A stretch of 64,000 nucleotides of DNA from Effrenium voratum (taxonomy: Eukaryota; Sar; Dinophyceae; Suessiales; Symbiodiniaceae), in the NCBI GenBank assembly GCA_963377175.1, contig CAUJNA010001225.1:613811-677810 (forward strand), written 5' to 3'. Below are positions 49,341-62,944 of this stretch, one piece after another. Each line of letters starts with the position of its first letter. Position 1 is the stretch's first letter. Under the pieces are notes generated by a model. The model did not search any database, was not told the origin of the DNA, and saw only the letters and a program-made list of their open reading frames with translations. The position numbers and the translations under genes are program-made.

Positions 49341-50941
49341 CTGCAAAGAAAGCAGACAAAACACAACGAGGACAAGTGAACCCCGAGCGTTTCGTGTTTG
49401 TGTGTTTGAATCTTGGGCAAATTGGGGGGTACAGTTTTTGTTTGTTTTTCTTTGGGGGGGAGGCGAGTTGCGTGTGTTGTTGGTTTCTGGCGTTCGTTGT
49501 GTCTGTTGCTTTTGTTGTGGGGGGTGTTTTAAGTGTGTTTTGAGGGGTTGGCTTTTGGGCCCCTGCAGGGTCTGGCAAACCTGTTGACTTTCCGGGTTTC
49601 TTTTGGGAAAACTGTCAAACATGGGGGAATAAGGAAAGCCGAACAGAGGGTCGACAGTGGGACAATTGGTGAATATATCCTTCGATCTCCCTAAATACAA
49701 CTCAATACAATGTCGCACCTGGTTGAATACGGTTGAATATTGGCACCACCCTGAATTATGTCAAGTTTCCCCGGCGTAAGCACGATCTCCCCACTGTGTG
49801 GGTACCATCTTTTTTGTCAGGTAGTCTGCCCAACAAAAAAAGGCAACCAACATAACACGGCCCAAACAAGTCGGCCAAACAAATCCGGGCAAACAAAACC
49901 GGGCAATAGAAACCATTTTTGAAGTAGTCCCCAAACCAGCAACTTTCAGATAACTTCTTCGTCACAAACCAGGGCCCAAACATTCAGACAATGGGGGGGG
50001 GCCCACGGGAGCCAGTGATCCAATTTGGGATCTGGCAATACTAAATTTAGACTAGGCCATACTAAACTAAGCGCCGGGAATCCGAGAGTAAGTCCTGGCA
50101 ATACTAAACTTAGACTAGGCAATATTCAGCTAGGTTCTGGCAATACTAAGCCAAGTGGTGGAACTCCAACTGGAAATTATGGCAATACTAACCATACTCA
50201 AGCAATACTTCAGTCATCCAAGATCCCTGCCCGCGCACTGTTTTGACTGTTCTGGGGAGGAGGGGGGGGGGGCCACATTAAACAAGGTCCAGCACTATGC
50301 AAGTTATGGGGAAGCAACAAACACAAAGTCGAACAGGCAAACAACATTGCAAAAAGGATCCGTCCGGGTTTCTTTCTGACTTCTTTCTGTTGAGTCGCCG
50401 CCCAGCCCCTCTCCCCCTCACCCCAAGAAAAGAAAGTCGCGCGCGCGTGAGAAAATCCTCTTGGATGGCACCAAAAGGGCCACAGAACTAAGCGATCAAA
50501 TCCTTAGCTGCGTAAAACGCAGAGCCATGCTGTTGAACCACAATCTTTTCGGCCACGCGTCCGGGGGGGGGGCTTTGTGGGGAGCCAAGGGCCCCGAATC
50601 CGACAGACTCGATGGAGTCCCCGGCGCAGTCGAAATGTGTTGGGTTACCATGCGAAAGACTCGCAAAGGTCGACAGACTCCAATCCAAAACGGGAGACTC
50701 GTAGAATGATGTTTGCTGGGCTTCCTTCTGCATATCTTCGGGAAGGTGGGCGCGTTGGGACGTAGTTAATGCTCTTTAAGGAACTCTTGATGACTTGACA
50801 TTCGAAAGTTTAGAACATTGGTGAATCATCGAAATGGTGAATCAATGAATCATATCAGCCAAATCTTTTGAACACGGTCAAAAGACAACGGACTTGCTCT
50901 AAGCCCAAAGGATTGAATTCAATAGCGAGGATGAACATGAC
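49341..50941. other. Intron-like sequence
   Basis: T/G-rich on the plus strand to 49560, then unique. Contains the 21-bp minisatellite at 50017-50213 and G runs near 49990 and 50560. No exon seen. Confidence 0.35.
50017..50213 (+). repeat. 21-bp minisatellite (seven-residue periodic frame)
   Basis: Eight diverged units around GGCAATACTAAACTTAGACT. In the plus frame from 50025 they read as heptads (GNTKLRL, GNIQLGS, GNTKPSG), but the frame lacks other coding support. Confidence 0.65.
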
Positions 50942-51074
50942 CAACGGCGAAAGCCATGACCAATCCCACGCTGCTGGCGAACGAAGCGTCGTTGGCTTCG
51001 CCTCGGAGCGCCTTTTGTGTGAGCTGCCGGTGCTCCTCCTTGAGAGGCTCAGCCGTCAGCAAAGTCCGCCGTAC
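50942..51074 (-). CDS. Candidate exon of minus-strand host gene
   Basis: Minus strand, AG (AACAGAAAG), 44 codons plus one base, GTCATG donor. The peptide VRRTLLTAEPLKEEHRQL then TQKALRGEANDASFASSV is helical and charged. The leftover base completes a glycine with the exon at 49340. Confidence 0.45.
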
Positions 51075-54000
51075 CTTTCTGTTGGCTCGAGGGATTGCCC
51101 GAAACCGCCTGCCTCCAAAGCAATTTGGCGCCCCGTTTGAGGTGTTCCAGGTTTCACCAGAGGTTCCAATCCAAACCACCAAGGACTACCTGACCCTCAA
51201 ACAGCGAAACGTTTTCCTGATCAGCGGGAGCAACGTTGAAGGTTAAGGACCCACATAGCAGTCAAGCGAGGGGTGTCCTTTTTCGGGTTGTTTGGGGCAT
51301 CCAAAAGGGAACCAACCATTGGGGTGCATATCCCTTTGGCATGCCCATTCCATCTGCATACAAAAGGATCAACATTCACCGGAGCCGGCCGGAAGTCTTG
51401 CGAGTTGCTGCGGAAATTTAGCAAGTCCCCACGACTGGATATTTCAACAGATCTGAATTGACGAATCGCTGTGACATGGCTGTGGAAAGCCACCCTGCCA
51501 GGGGTCATTCCCATGATATTCTCACCTAAAAAATCGGCCTTCGGAAGGGTTTCGGGATGCCCAATTCCAGTCAGAGCGGGGGAGAATTGAAACCTATTAG
51601 CACCTTACCTGGGTGGAGAGACCAAGTGGCCCTTCACCCCAATTCAGCCGATTGCTCTGAAACAAGGCCAAGCCACGAAGTCCGAACAAGCAAAACCAGA
51701 TGCGTCGGTCTTTGCATGCAAATTGCTCAGATGCCCAGTGGCCGTGGGAAAAAAGGGCATCCTTTTTTGGTTTGTTGAGTTTCATCGGGAACCCTTTCCC
51801 AAAAAAATGAAAAAAGGGCGGCACTGGGCAACAGAGACAATTGAAGTCTCTGAGAAGTTTACTTCAGCAAAGACCCCGAAGCAACCTTTATCCTCTCAAC
51901 TGACTTAGCGATGGCTTGCCATGTCCCAAGTGTGGCCAAAGTTCACAAGCCGCCGAGAACTTCTGCAACCGGCCCAGCATGGCGCAAGACCCATGGCCCG
52001 GCCACGCGCCGACCAACCCGTGGGGCTGTGGCAACGGCCCAAAGGAAACGTTGCCGTGTTGCATAGAGACTGTACTGTTTGGGGATGGTGGACACCTGGG
52101 TGCCTCGGGATGGTGGAAACCTGGCTAAGGTCCGGAAAAGAACCTGGCTGCATCCCTTCTCCTGCCGGTTCCCATAGGAACCAAAGCATTGTACGAGAAA
52201 TCTAGGGCTACCCTTAATACCCCGAACAGGGCTCCCTTAAAACCACACCCTCAAGGTAAGCATCAGGGCTCGCGGGCACCGTGGAAAAGAAGCCAGCTAC
52301 ACCGAATGCCCTATGGCAAGTGAATCACCCAAACAGTATGATAATGTGTTGTTTCTCGTGCTTTCTGCTTTCTGCGCCGGTCTTCTGATTGGGAGGCTCC
52401 CTGTCATGACCTGAATGGGATGAAGCTACGGCAGCCGGTGGCGGAAGTGGGGAGTCTGCAAATTAGATTATCATTGTCAAGCATGTGTGAACTTGGGAGG
52501 CTGTCTCCAAACGGAATCAACGTACTCGCTTGTATAATCCACTGATAAGTAAAGAGCTTAGCCATGAACAATGAGAAACCCAAAGTGGGATTTACATGTT
52601 TGCATTGCGCCATCATAGTGTAAACTTGTGTTGCACCTTCCTGCGCACCATAGCCACCCAGGGTCAACATCAACCTATGCCGATACTCAAACGGCGAGAC
52701 AAATCGGCTCAGGCTCAGGGACTCATAGCATGCGATGTACCCCCTAAGCGCCCATTGCCTGTCACGTGGGTGGTGTATATTCAAGATATCATACATTTGA
52801 TGCACAATATATATATATATATAGAAATGTACATACACCAACTGTGGTACATGAATCTAATCTAAATATATACACTCTCATCCATTCACACATGCATGCT
52901 TGCATGTGTAGATCATGCGAAGCTACAAGTAGCACCTTGAGCGTCAACAGTTCCTACATCTGGCTGCCGTGGATGGCCATGCCAACGGTGGACCATGACC
53001 GAAGAATCTGGTCATGTTCAATCCAAATCGCTACGACGGGAATTCGTAGGTTCCACTTTGAAATAGATACATTCAATGAATCTCGCGGACGATGCCCGTC
53101 GATCTGCAGAGGCTTGTATCTGAGCGATGATAAAACTTCCTGAGGAACTGAGTAAGCACTGCAAAACCAGGACCGCAGAAGTTTTCGGCAAGTCCTGCAA
53201 AAACAAACACGCCTACTGGTTGCAAATGACATCACACTTGTAAACATTGTTTCAAACCTTGACCCTCCCCACCCCAGCTAAAACAATCCTTAATTACAAA
53301 GACCGAGTTCGCTTGACCCCGGGCCAGCCCCACATAGAAAAAGCACGTGCCGCCGGCAAGCCAGCTTCATGTGCAGATTCACTTCCACCAAGTTTCGTAA
53401 GTAGATCAGCTCTTCCTGGTCTTCGCGATCAGCTTGAATTCTTGCCTGGAACCACCCAACAAAAAAACACCTGACCGCGGTGCACATAGGCGCCTTCGCC
53501 CAACACTCACCGTCACCCCATTTTACAAGACAATCTTTAGTGGAGGCTGGTCTCAAGTCCAATCCACCAGTCCACTAGTCAGTGGCTGGGGGTGCAACAA
53601 GCAAAGCATCATGATGCATCAAATGGACCAAAGAATACCAGAAGTTGAACTTTGCCGAACAGCAAGCTTAAGGGTGGATGCGCGTACATGTGTGTGTGTG
53701 TGTGGCACGTGAAGGGTCCCTACCGACAGAATGTGTCATCCTTGTCTTGGAATTTGAAACCATTCATCGGAGGGAGGGTTGTTGGTCATTGGCCATGTTC
53801 AAGCAACATGTGCCATGCGCCATGAAGACAAATGGGTAGAAAATGTTTGATGGTTGTTCCTTTGCGAGGTCGTGCTTCAAAACCTTCCAATCCGGGTGCG
53901 GCCATCCCTGCAACGGAGACCATTGGTGTGGTGTAAAGAGTGTTGCTTTGCGTGGCCTTTCTGTGGCCACTTGATTTTAACGTACCAAACAAACGCAGCC

Positions 54001-54304
54001 AAAAAAAAGATAACAAGAAACAGCTGCAAAACCCAAACATTCCGACCTAGAACAATGCACACCAGCCGGCCTTCTTCCACGGTTTGGGACATCGCATAAG
54101 CCAAGGATGCGAAGGGCTTGGCTCTCATCTTGGCGCTAGGCACAAAAAACAAAGTGGGATTGATGCGTTTTGGCCTCCCCTTGGTAATTATCATGTGGGG
54201 TTGTCTCAAATCAAGGGCCCTCAAGATTCGTGGCAATACGTTTGCCCCGCTTTAAGGCCACCCCAAAAAGAGTACCATCAAAGAAAACCACACCCATTTA
54301 GCCC
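51075..54304. other. No recognisable gene; (AT)n at 52807-52822
   Basis: Unique sequence with one AT microsatellite and a TG run near 53690-53705. No convincing island. Confidence 0.4.
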
Positions 54305-54440
54305 TCAGCGGGGCGCAGCTTTGCAGACCGCGGCAAAACGCCTCCCGCTGCAGCTTTTGTCGCAGCGCCAGCTTGGCCTCACCAAACAAATGCGCAGCTT
54401 GTGCTTTTTGCGGCCCAGACATCAACTCCATTGGAATTCC
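54305..54440 (-). CDS. Candidate exon of minus-strand host gene
   Basis: Minus strand, AG at 54441-54442, phase 0. The peptide GIPMELMSGPQKAQAAHLF then GEAKLALRQKLQREAFCRGL is strongly helical. The 3' limit is unclear, with a GC donor possible near 54305. It follows in phase from the exon at 55697-55828. Confidence 0.45.
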
Positions 54441-55696
54441 CTGCGTACGCAGCGCATCGCAGCGCCCCCCCCCCCCCCACCCAGCCCGTTTAAGGCGATG
54501 AAGGGAGCAGGCCAACAGGTTTGCTGGAATATCTTCGAAGCAAACAGCACCGAAAACCTCGCAAAAGAAGCTCCTAAGATTGCAGTTGCAAAGGTTTCAC
54601 TGCAAAAAACCGATGTTTGCACAAGGCCCTTAGTTTCCCCAGTGCAACCACAGGACACCCAAGAAACGGTGTCAATGTGAAATGTGTTTTGATGCACTTT
54701 GGCCCGCCTGTGCAAAGGGCGGCAGGAGCTTCAGATCGTCAGCCCGGATAAAGCCTAAGCAACTTCCAGGCTCAAAACAAGGCAAGCATACCAAAATTGA
54801 CATCGCAGCCTAATACTGAGTTGTCCCATGTCCTGTTCTGGCTTTGAATCAATCCTGGAACTTTGCACCATCCCCAATGACTCGGGTTGAGGTCATGATC
54901 TGAGGTCAATGGAGTTGGGAACCAACTGCTTCCTGAAACCAGGTGGTAGCAAGGAACCGATATATATATATATATATGTATATATATAATTGTGTATATG
55001 AGAACGTGCATAATATACATGTGAACATGCTGCAAGAACTGGCCATCGGAACGCAACTGTGGGCAAAATGGCGTTGAACCCTTGCCATGGCCGTCTTAGC
55101 TTATCCCGACGAAAGATAACATGTTTGAGCCTGGTATGAATGCCAGCGCAGCCTAGCGGCCCCATCCGCTCTGCGCATTCCACCGCACCACTTCACCTCG
55201 ATTCTGCCGCTTTGGGGCATCGATTCAGCCGCTCCCGCTTCACTTTTTACAAGTCAAGCCACCCCAACACTGCAAAAAGGCAAACTAATTGTTGGAACTG
55301 AGGCCAGGCCTACCCAACACACCCTCATGTGAGTTCAACGCGTCCACCACCAATTCAGACAGTCTTGCGCTGCCATCCCTGCTTTGCACTTATGTGCGGC
55401 ACGAGGCTCCAGAGAACTGGCCCTTGATCACTTGCCGGTTCTCCAACGCCTCGCGCAGATCTACGCCCGGCCCAACAAAGAAGGACCTTTGGGTGTTGCC
55501 CCCGTCTAGAATAGATGGAATAGTTCTGTAAGTCTCCATCTCCCATTGCTTTTTTTCAGGAACTCAGTCACTATGGGTAGGGCGGATGCCCTAAATACTG
55601 CAAGTAAATCAACACAACACCACAAAACCACGATCAACCGTGATAGGAGGATGTCCTTGTCCCCTTGCTCGCAATATTTAGGGCTCCCGTGCCTAC
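54441..55696. other. No gene seen; (TA)n at 54961-54988
   Basis: C run at 54465-54479, a TA microsatellite and otherwise unique sequence. Confidence 0.4.
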
Positions 55697-55828
55697 AAAC
55701 GCTTCCAGAAGCCACGCCTCCAAGGTCAGCGGAAAGCCCCCAGGCAGCGTGATCGAGGCCACCTGGCTCCAAGCAAAGCTCCGCATTCTTCGCAAGTGAC
55801 GTTCGGACCGCCAGGGGAAATGTGGCAA
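55697..55828 (-). CDS. Candidate exon of minus-strand host gene
   Basis: Minus strand, AG in CATTTGCCAG, exactly 44 codons, GTAGGC donor, phase 0 to 0. The peptide LPHFPWRSERHLRRMRSF then WSQVASITLPGGFPLTLEAW is protein-like and clearly unlike the flanks. Confidence 0.5.
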
Positions 55829-57433
55829 CTGGCAAATGGAAAGCGCAGGCCAAGCACTCGGACCCTGGAAGGGCTTAATTAACAGCCCGGTTTCGCGCTG
55901 AACTGGCCGAGGGCAACTCGCAAGCAGTTGGATTTCACGGAAGCCGCTACAACCTAGGCTCGCACGGCGAGCGAGTTTCCAAGGGCCCTGGCCGGTCGAC
56001 CCCGAAGGCGAAGACAGTTCACATGATTCATGCCATGCAACATTCGCAATGTCCACGAGCCAGGTCCCGGAGCCCTGATGAATTTTTGAAGCCGGAACGC
56101 GGAATGATTCATATCCGTCCATAGTAGCTTCCTTGAGAAGCCGACAATGGCCAGACGAGCAAAAAACTTCGACTCAATTTGCCAGAATATGGACATTAAC
56201 AAACAAACACACTTGAACCCGAAAGCCTTTGTCCCGCTAAAGCTTGTCTAGCAACCAGGAAGCATCAACATTGTGCGTCAGCGTGCAGAAAAACAAGAGT
56301 AGAAATACTTGCGCCAACCACAAGACCATTCACGCGCAAGCAAGTCTACAAGAATGCTGCATTGATCTGTGTTGTGACTCTGCGTGGCGAAGGCAGCCAA
56401 TTAAGGGCAGCAGGGCCGCTACAAGCAGTCCGTTTGGCTTCCCCAGTGGCGAACAACTTGCCTGCAGGTCCCCCCACACCCCCGGCCTGCAAAGAGCTGC
56501 CCAGCAGAGTTACGGCAAACCTGTACGGGGGCCACAGAAAGGAACCAAAAAAAACAAACCCAAACAAAACTGCTTCAAAGGAACAACCAAACACCAAACC
56601 ACCTGTAGGGAGGTCTTCAAAATGTGAGCATGATATAGAAACCAACTTGACTCCTTGCCATCGAGTCACTCCACTGCCACATCCTCCAGCACTTCGAAGG
56701 GGATGCAGCCTAACCGAAACCCGGCGTCTCGGAGGGGGGCCAAAATTGAGGGTTAGGGGTCGTCTGCGCATGCCATGTGTCAAATGCTTCGGGCCAGTCC
56801 CAAGGAAGGTAGAATTCAATGTTCGTTGCAGGTTGCGAATGAAATGCAAGCCCTTTTGTTGAGCTGCCATGACCTTGGGCCTAACTGGAAGTGCACTGCT
56901 TAGCATATATGCACTCATCCAAACTGGGGTGACCATGTGGTTGGCAAACTATGCAAGCATGTTGCTCACTTAACTTCCTGGGCTCCTGGACTTTTAACTT
57001 TTAATAAGACAATATTTAGAGGCAACCAATCCACTCAGAAAAGTAAGGTTAGGGCGCCACATGCACGGGTAGCAAAGTCCCCACCAAGGAACCAGGGCGT
57101 CCCAACAGGCAATGAACCAAGCGTCATAGTGTTCCCTTCACTGGGGCCACGCTTGAAACCAAAGGTGGAAGGACAACCCTTTGTGACCCACGCGCGAAGA
57201 AACGCCGGAGGACGAATCTGCGTGGTTTACCACGCTCAATTAATGGAGGGGGTGTTGACTAAAAGCATGGCCCCAATTATGGAAGGATCTTTTTTGGGCG
57301 AGGCACCACACGCAAGCAGGCCAGGTTTTGCCCTAAAAAAATGACCTTCTGTTTCCTATAAGTCATGCCCCCCACCCCAACCCCCCAACCCCCCAACCCC
57401 CCCACCCCCCCACCCCGCCACCCCCCTGCTTAC
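55829..57433. other. No clear gene; C-rich tract at the end
   Basis: A GC-rich minus-strand frame at about 56380-56498 (GPAGKLFATGEAKRTACSG) after CTCTTTGCAG may be another exon. Bases 57367-57427 are (CCCCCCAA)-like C runs. Confidence 0.35.
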
Positions 57434-57559
57434 CCAGGAATCAAAGGCGCCTGGAACTGATTGAATTCATCAAGCGGCGTGGGAGGGCATGGGAATCCAA
57501 AGGCAGCTGCTGAGGCAGCGCGTGCTCTGGATCCACCTCGATGAAGAAGTCGCTTCGGC
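57434..57559 (-). CDS. Candidate exon
   Basis: Minus strand, acceptor CTCAGCTTTCAG and a GTAAGC donor. Two frames are open. The one open to the donor contains AAAFGFPCPPTPLDEFNQF. The other (RSDFFIEVDPEHALPQQLPL) meets a stop shortly before it. Frame undecided. Confidence 0.3.
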
Positions 57560-58366
57560 CTGAAAGCTGAGGCGACAGCTTCGTCCAACGGGAAACCCTT
57601 CAACAATGCATCCCAAACCAATCTGCTTGGCAAGGATGTAGGTCCTCTGAATCAGCTGTAAGCGATTATCGAAATTGCCAACATGTGTTTTTGAGGGACG
57701 AGCTGCTGGCCTTGCTAAGATGGTTTTCCAACAGCCTTCTGTCCACTTCCAAGATTGGACGAAGGCCATGAATCTTAATTGGGGCCCCCAAAATGGTATT
57801 GTTTTGCCTCATAAACTATGACCATCCATCATTTGAGAGGTCCCTATCAAAACTCATGGCCATGGCGTCGGAGTGGCTTGGCGCGGCTTGGCGCGGCGTG
57901 GCGATGTGCGGATTCTTGGGTGGGGAAGCTCACCAGTTCGAATGACGCCAAACACCCCCGACCCGCCAAGCAGCACCCCGGTTTGCTTTGCACTGCGCGC
58001 TGAGGCACAGCATGTTTCACACTCAAGCTGAAGCAAAGCAAAGCATCGGGTGGTCTAGAAAGCGGTACGGGATCGGGTCCCATCTGCACATTCGTGAACC
58101 AACGCAAGTGGCTGCAAAGCCTCCATGTGTCTACGAAACCAGGAAAACCTTAGCTCGCCAGGTTGCCAGCACTTGTGGATGACACAACATGAAGCCGCTT
58201 ATCAACGCGTTGGCCCCTTCTCATTCTCAGAGGTGGCATGGTGAAGTGGAAGCACTTCTTGAAGGTAATTAAGTTTTTTGTTCACCCCTAGGTGAAATAC
58301 CATGAGAGCTTCCGTGATGACCTATATTACAGGAAGCACTGGTTGCAAGATAAGTCAACAGCTTGC
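57560..58366. other. No recognisable gene
   Basis: A small GC-rich direct repeat GGCTTGGCGCGGCTTGGCGC at 57882-57901 and nothing else of note. Confidence 0.35.
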
Positions 58367-58453
58367 ATCCCGCGAGCCGCTCGCGACACTCCTGCTCAGA
58401 GACTCAGCTCGCTGCGGCTGTCTCTGCTCTTCCTCGATCCATGCAAAGACACT
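58367..58453 (-). CDS. Candidate exon, GC donor
   Basis: Minus strand, AG (GAATGCCAG), 29 codons in phase 0, then GAT|GCAAGC, a second GC-type donor. The peptide SVFAWIEEEQRQPQRAESL + SRSVASGSRD is polar and helical. Confidence 0.4.
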
Positions 58454-59774
58454 CTGGCATTCAGAATTTATCTGGCTTGTTATTGATTTATCAAACGCTT
58501 GATGTCACAGTTTCAATCATTGTTCTTTTCAACCAGCTGGCTTCTTCGGTTTTTGCGGGTTTTCTGAAAAGGCCTTCTGGAAGGAGGAGCTACTCTTACC
58601 CCCCCCCCCCACAAACTCAACCGTTCAGTGGGCACCTAAGACCATTCGACGGAAAGAGTGCTCCCTTGCCACAAGCGACCGCTGATTGTTTGGCCCAGCA
58701 GGGACAAGAAAGGCAAGTCTTCAGAAATGAAGGACTGCCCCCGAGCGAAATCCGTCCAAGCCACTGCGTGCGGAACGACTTATCCACATGCCGAGGTTTG
58801 AGGCACTACAAAGCCAATTAGTAGCAACCACGGGGCAAGAATGTTTGTAGCTGTTGGCCCCATACAGGCAAATCAAAGCAACATGAGAGCAAGCGCGGCG
58901 AGCTCGGGCAACTCGCGTTTAGCAAACATTTTTGGAGGCCCACGCGCCACCAGACCAAATTGAACAAACATTGCAAGCGAGGAAGCAAGCACACAAACAA
59001 ACAAAGACACACCAACACACACGACTGAAACCTAGCCGCATGGTGGCTGCGAGGGAAAAAGGCCAACTGGGACCAATTGAACCCCACTGCCCCGTCCCGT
59101 CAGCCAGAGACTCAGCACGCCAGAGAAGCGCCTGCGCGACAGGTGAACATCTTCAGAATATCACCATATATCACCCCTTCCTGGCAGGGACTGAGGGGAA
59201 CCGGGAAAAAAAATAAACACACACATATATATATATATACAGGATATGAGCTCCAGGAAACAAGGAGAAATGCAGTATCAGACCTTCCTAAATGATACAT
59301 CCGCGCCCCTCAGCTCCATCGGAAGATTTAGTTGCCCCAACAGAGCGACAACCGTTTCGAGGGTTCCTTGAAGGACACACCCAAATCCATCTGCTGTTTC
59401 TAGGGGATCCTCCAACAAGGCTGGTATTAAAAAGAATAAGCATGGACAAAACCCAGATTTCGCCAGCTGGTGAACATGCAAAGAGCCCATGCTGGGAAAC
59501 CCGCAGGGTGATCACATGCAAATGTACCGGAAGGCATGTGCAAAGACGAGACCGCCAAAACCGGCGAATTCCGCTTGCAGAGAAAGGCTAAGCTGTTGGG
59601 ATGGCTGAAAGAAGCTTCCCCCTTCACGCTGAATGAACTGCCCAGGTGGCTTTCCTTTTGGCTAACCAACCCCAGAACGCCCAACAACACTCACAAAACT
59701 AAACACGCATAGCGATAGACAAGTGCGCTGTACTAGGCATCCCGGCTGCAGGTCGGAGTCAGCCAGCATCATCT
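58454..59774. other. No recognisable gene; (AT)n at 59225-59239
   Basis: Unique sequence with one microsatellite. Confidence 0.4.
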
Positions 59775-59945
59775 GTGCTTGAGCCCCATAGCGACTGCGA
59801 GGGCTGCGAGGGATGAGGCCCAACTTGCGCGGAGAGCAGTGGTATGAAAACCATCATAGCACGGGGTCCGGAAGAATCGCTCATGCTCACCGCGCGGAGC
59901 AAACCGCAAACGCAACATCCTTCTGACTGCCTCATGTGCTGAGCC
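59775..59945 (-). CDS. Candidate exon
   Basis: Minus strand open frame HEAVRRMLRLRFAPRGEHE then RFFRTPCYDGFHTTALRASW, preceded by a CTCAG. It runs over a GCAAGT that could be a GC donor near 59830. Ends are uncertain. Confidence 0.35.
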
Positions 59946-60605
59946 CTTGTTACTTCCCACCACTGGCGAGTCTGCCAAGTGTAGAAACCTTCTTGAGGTT
60001 GGTGATTGAAGCCTTTCATACTGCACCTTGTTGCAGGATTTCGATGGGGGATGCTTGGGTTCTTTGCCAGAAACGGGTCACCGAATTGGAGCTGCCCTGA
60101 TGACTCGCAGCCAAAAGGGGGGGGGTGCCTGTGCCAATCAGGGGCAATGATCACGATTGGCAGAAAAACAAAATCGCCAACCTGTTTCACAAGTGACCGA
60201 CAAAACCAATGTTCAGGGGATTCCGGCCGCAAACCAAATTCCTAGCGCGTTTGCGATTTGCTCGGTGAGATTGGAGTTGCAAACCATCCCCGACCTTGCG
60301 CCAAGGCTGCGGCATCCTTCCAGACCTCAGCCGGCAAGGAGCACCATACACGCCAACCAATCGAAAACCAAAAAACACGCCTGGCTTGCGCTGACTTGGG
60401 GGGGGGGTGTGGAATAACTGCACAAGGGAGCCATATTATAAATTTCGGATTGATCTGGAGGGCTCCGGGGTCATGCTACCATATGCTGCCACTCGCAGTT
60501 TGGCTCTCACTTTCAGCCTGTCGGGAGGACAACTATCCCCAACAGGCGGACCAAGACACATCCGTTCGCACTCATGCAGAGCTGCTTTTTTTCCACCGCG
60601 GGGAC

Positions 60606-60728
60606 ATTTCGGGAAAACTGTCGCAAGCATTTCCGGATGTGGTGTGGGTCCAACGGCTGCAACCCCAAGGTTCGGGTGCCCCGACCTGGTCAAAGTCACT
60701 GGTCGACTTGGACACCAGGTGCTGGCAC
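60606..60728 (-). CDS. Candidate exon
   Basis: Minus strand, AG (CAGTCGCAG), one base, then CQHLVSKSTSDFDQVGAPEP + WGCSRWTHTTSGNACDSF, reaching a GTCCCC near 60605. The single base complements the two bases left by 61190-61254. Confidence 0.4.
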
Positions 60729-61189
60729 CTGCGACTGTAAGGCTCTTGACTTAGCGGCCGCAGGCCGACTGGACGTCTGGATTCATGGCCCAAACCCCAG
60801 ACTCACGCGATGGCTGCACAAATAATAGCAACTCAAAGTGTCCATCCCAACTTGCCACAAAACAAACACCTTGATCTTGAGGCCAAATAGAGGGTCTGGA
60901 ACGAAACCAGTTGGATGCTGACAAACAGTGGCCGTTCTTGCCCCCCGGCACTGGCCATGATTTTGACAACAGCCTAGAGAGAAACGTCATAGGGCCGAAT
61001 CCAAACTCAGGCCGTCCTACCCCTTTCCACGTGCCGTGTCATTGGCTAACTTGGTGGGTTTGTCTGATTGCTATAACTGAACAGACTGAGGGGGGCGCAT
61101 CCTATTGGCATACTTGTAGGAGATCTTGTGGTCAGAAATTGCCAAGCCGAGGGCTGAGAATGAGGTTCTCGAAGGTTTTTGAAGAACAC

Positions 61190-61254
61190 CTGGTGCTCTT
61201 TGCGGCAACAGATTCAAAGGGAGCTCGGGGCAAGCACTTGGTGCTGACTGGAGA
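61190..61254 (-). CDS. Candidate small exon
   Basis: Minus strand, AG (GCTTGCAG), 21 codons plus two bases, GTGTTC donor. Peptide SPVSTKCLPRAPFESVAAKS. Phase agrees with the next island at 60728. The plus strand is also open here. Confidence 0.35.
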
Positions 61255-62944
61255 CTGCAAGCGCTAAACTGGTTGATGGTCGAATGTCGAAATCTGAGAT
61301 GCGCGCTCAGCCAAAAGCATCTGGAACTCTTCCTTGGACAAGTGGCCCGACCTGAGCATGTCTCTCCGGTCGCAGCGAGGCGAGGATTCTTAGTTCGCCC
61401 GTCAGGAAGAGTATTGCAATTCCGAAAACCATCAAATGTGCGAAGGAAAAAAGACACACACACACAAATTTTGACAAAATTCAGGGTGAATGTTGAACAT
61501 GACGGGTCCCCACGAGGGCTTCACGATTGAGCTCAGCTTGCCGTCAACCTGAGGCTCCTTGAAAGTTAGCAACCAAAGGCCTGCCTCTAACAACAGTCGC
61601 TTGTGTGCTACCAACTGGACCCCAACCGCATGTCCTCATCCTTGAGCCGCCTGCACCCTGCACTCAACAGGAAGACCCACCGTACCGTGTTATCTGAGGG
61701 CAACCCAGAAGTGGCAACACTAATGCCTCTTCGGGTAGCCCTAACGCATCCAGTTTTACCTCAACTCATAGCGATAGACGGGCTCAAAGTGTTTTCTCTT
61801 GAGAACTGGGTCGGTGTCAAAATGGAGGGCTGGCCAATTGATCAGCCACTACCAAGCGGACCTGCGCTACCCAAGGCAATTATCATGGAACAGCCCAGGA
61901 AAATGAGGGCCCAGCCGAAAGTGCAAAACATATTTGTTCCTATTCCTTTCTTTCCCGGTTAAACTTTTCTGCTTCCTCTGGAAGTCAAAGGCCGGTCTGG
62001 GCCGATCATTGGAGCGACCCCAAAGGACAGGGAGACCTGAGCAAATTATCGGAAAATCTGGGAACCCCTAATTCAGGACCTTCATCATGGGCGAGTCCGT
62101 TTGCTTTGCAGATGAGTGCAACTGAGTTCGTTTTACCCTAAGGTGAGCACGGTGTAATTTGCCCAGAAAAAATGCACGCTCTGTCCTAGAGCACCGGCTC
62201 GTCCGGATCGTGGTAGCGAAAGAGCTGCCTGGCTTCGAAAAGAACGGTGGCTGTCAATAAGCTGGCTGGTTATAGTGGGCGGCTACAGTAGGTGTGTAGT
62301 CGTTGGTGGGTGGCTAGCCCACTTGCAACCAAAGCAGCTTTGCAAACAAGGTGACAAGCATTTGCAACCTTGACTTGACGTCGCCAAACATGGCCAACCA
62401 TCAATCACTTCACATTTCATCCCAATAGGGCGCCTCCGGAAGCTCTTCGCCACAAAGGGCCCAAAAGAACTTGGGACATGAGTGGCTTCGCAGGTCTGTT
62501 GTCCACAGCTGCTTTCCCGCAAAGAAGCGAGCTGGGGAGGTGAGATATGGGCAACTTGCGGCTGGAACGAACACCGTGACGCCAGGGTGAAGAAATAGCG
62601 AGCCATAAAACAACCGCCCATCACCACCGTGTTCGCAAAACGTCTTGTCAATGACCGCGGTTGGAATACATCATGAAACATCGGTTTTACTTGGAGAAAG
62701 AGCTGCACGAAACAAGTTGATCAATTGGAATTCAGAGCGAGAATGATGTGCACTTGGAACATGCGGGAATGCCTCTGTTTCAAGCAGTTGTGTGGCTTTC
62801 TTTGACTTGATATGAATTGGGAGGAACAAGAAAGAAACAACGTTCCGAGAAAGAAATAACAAGAACCATTTCATCAAAGGTGAAAAGCAAGATGCAGAAG
62901 AACAAAGCAAAAGACTAAAGATAAACACAAAGAAGGAAAAGCAT
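61255..62944. other. No recognisable gene
   Basis: Apparently unique sequence with no supported coding island. Confidence 0.4.
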
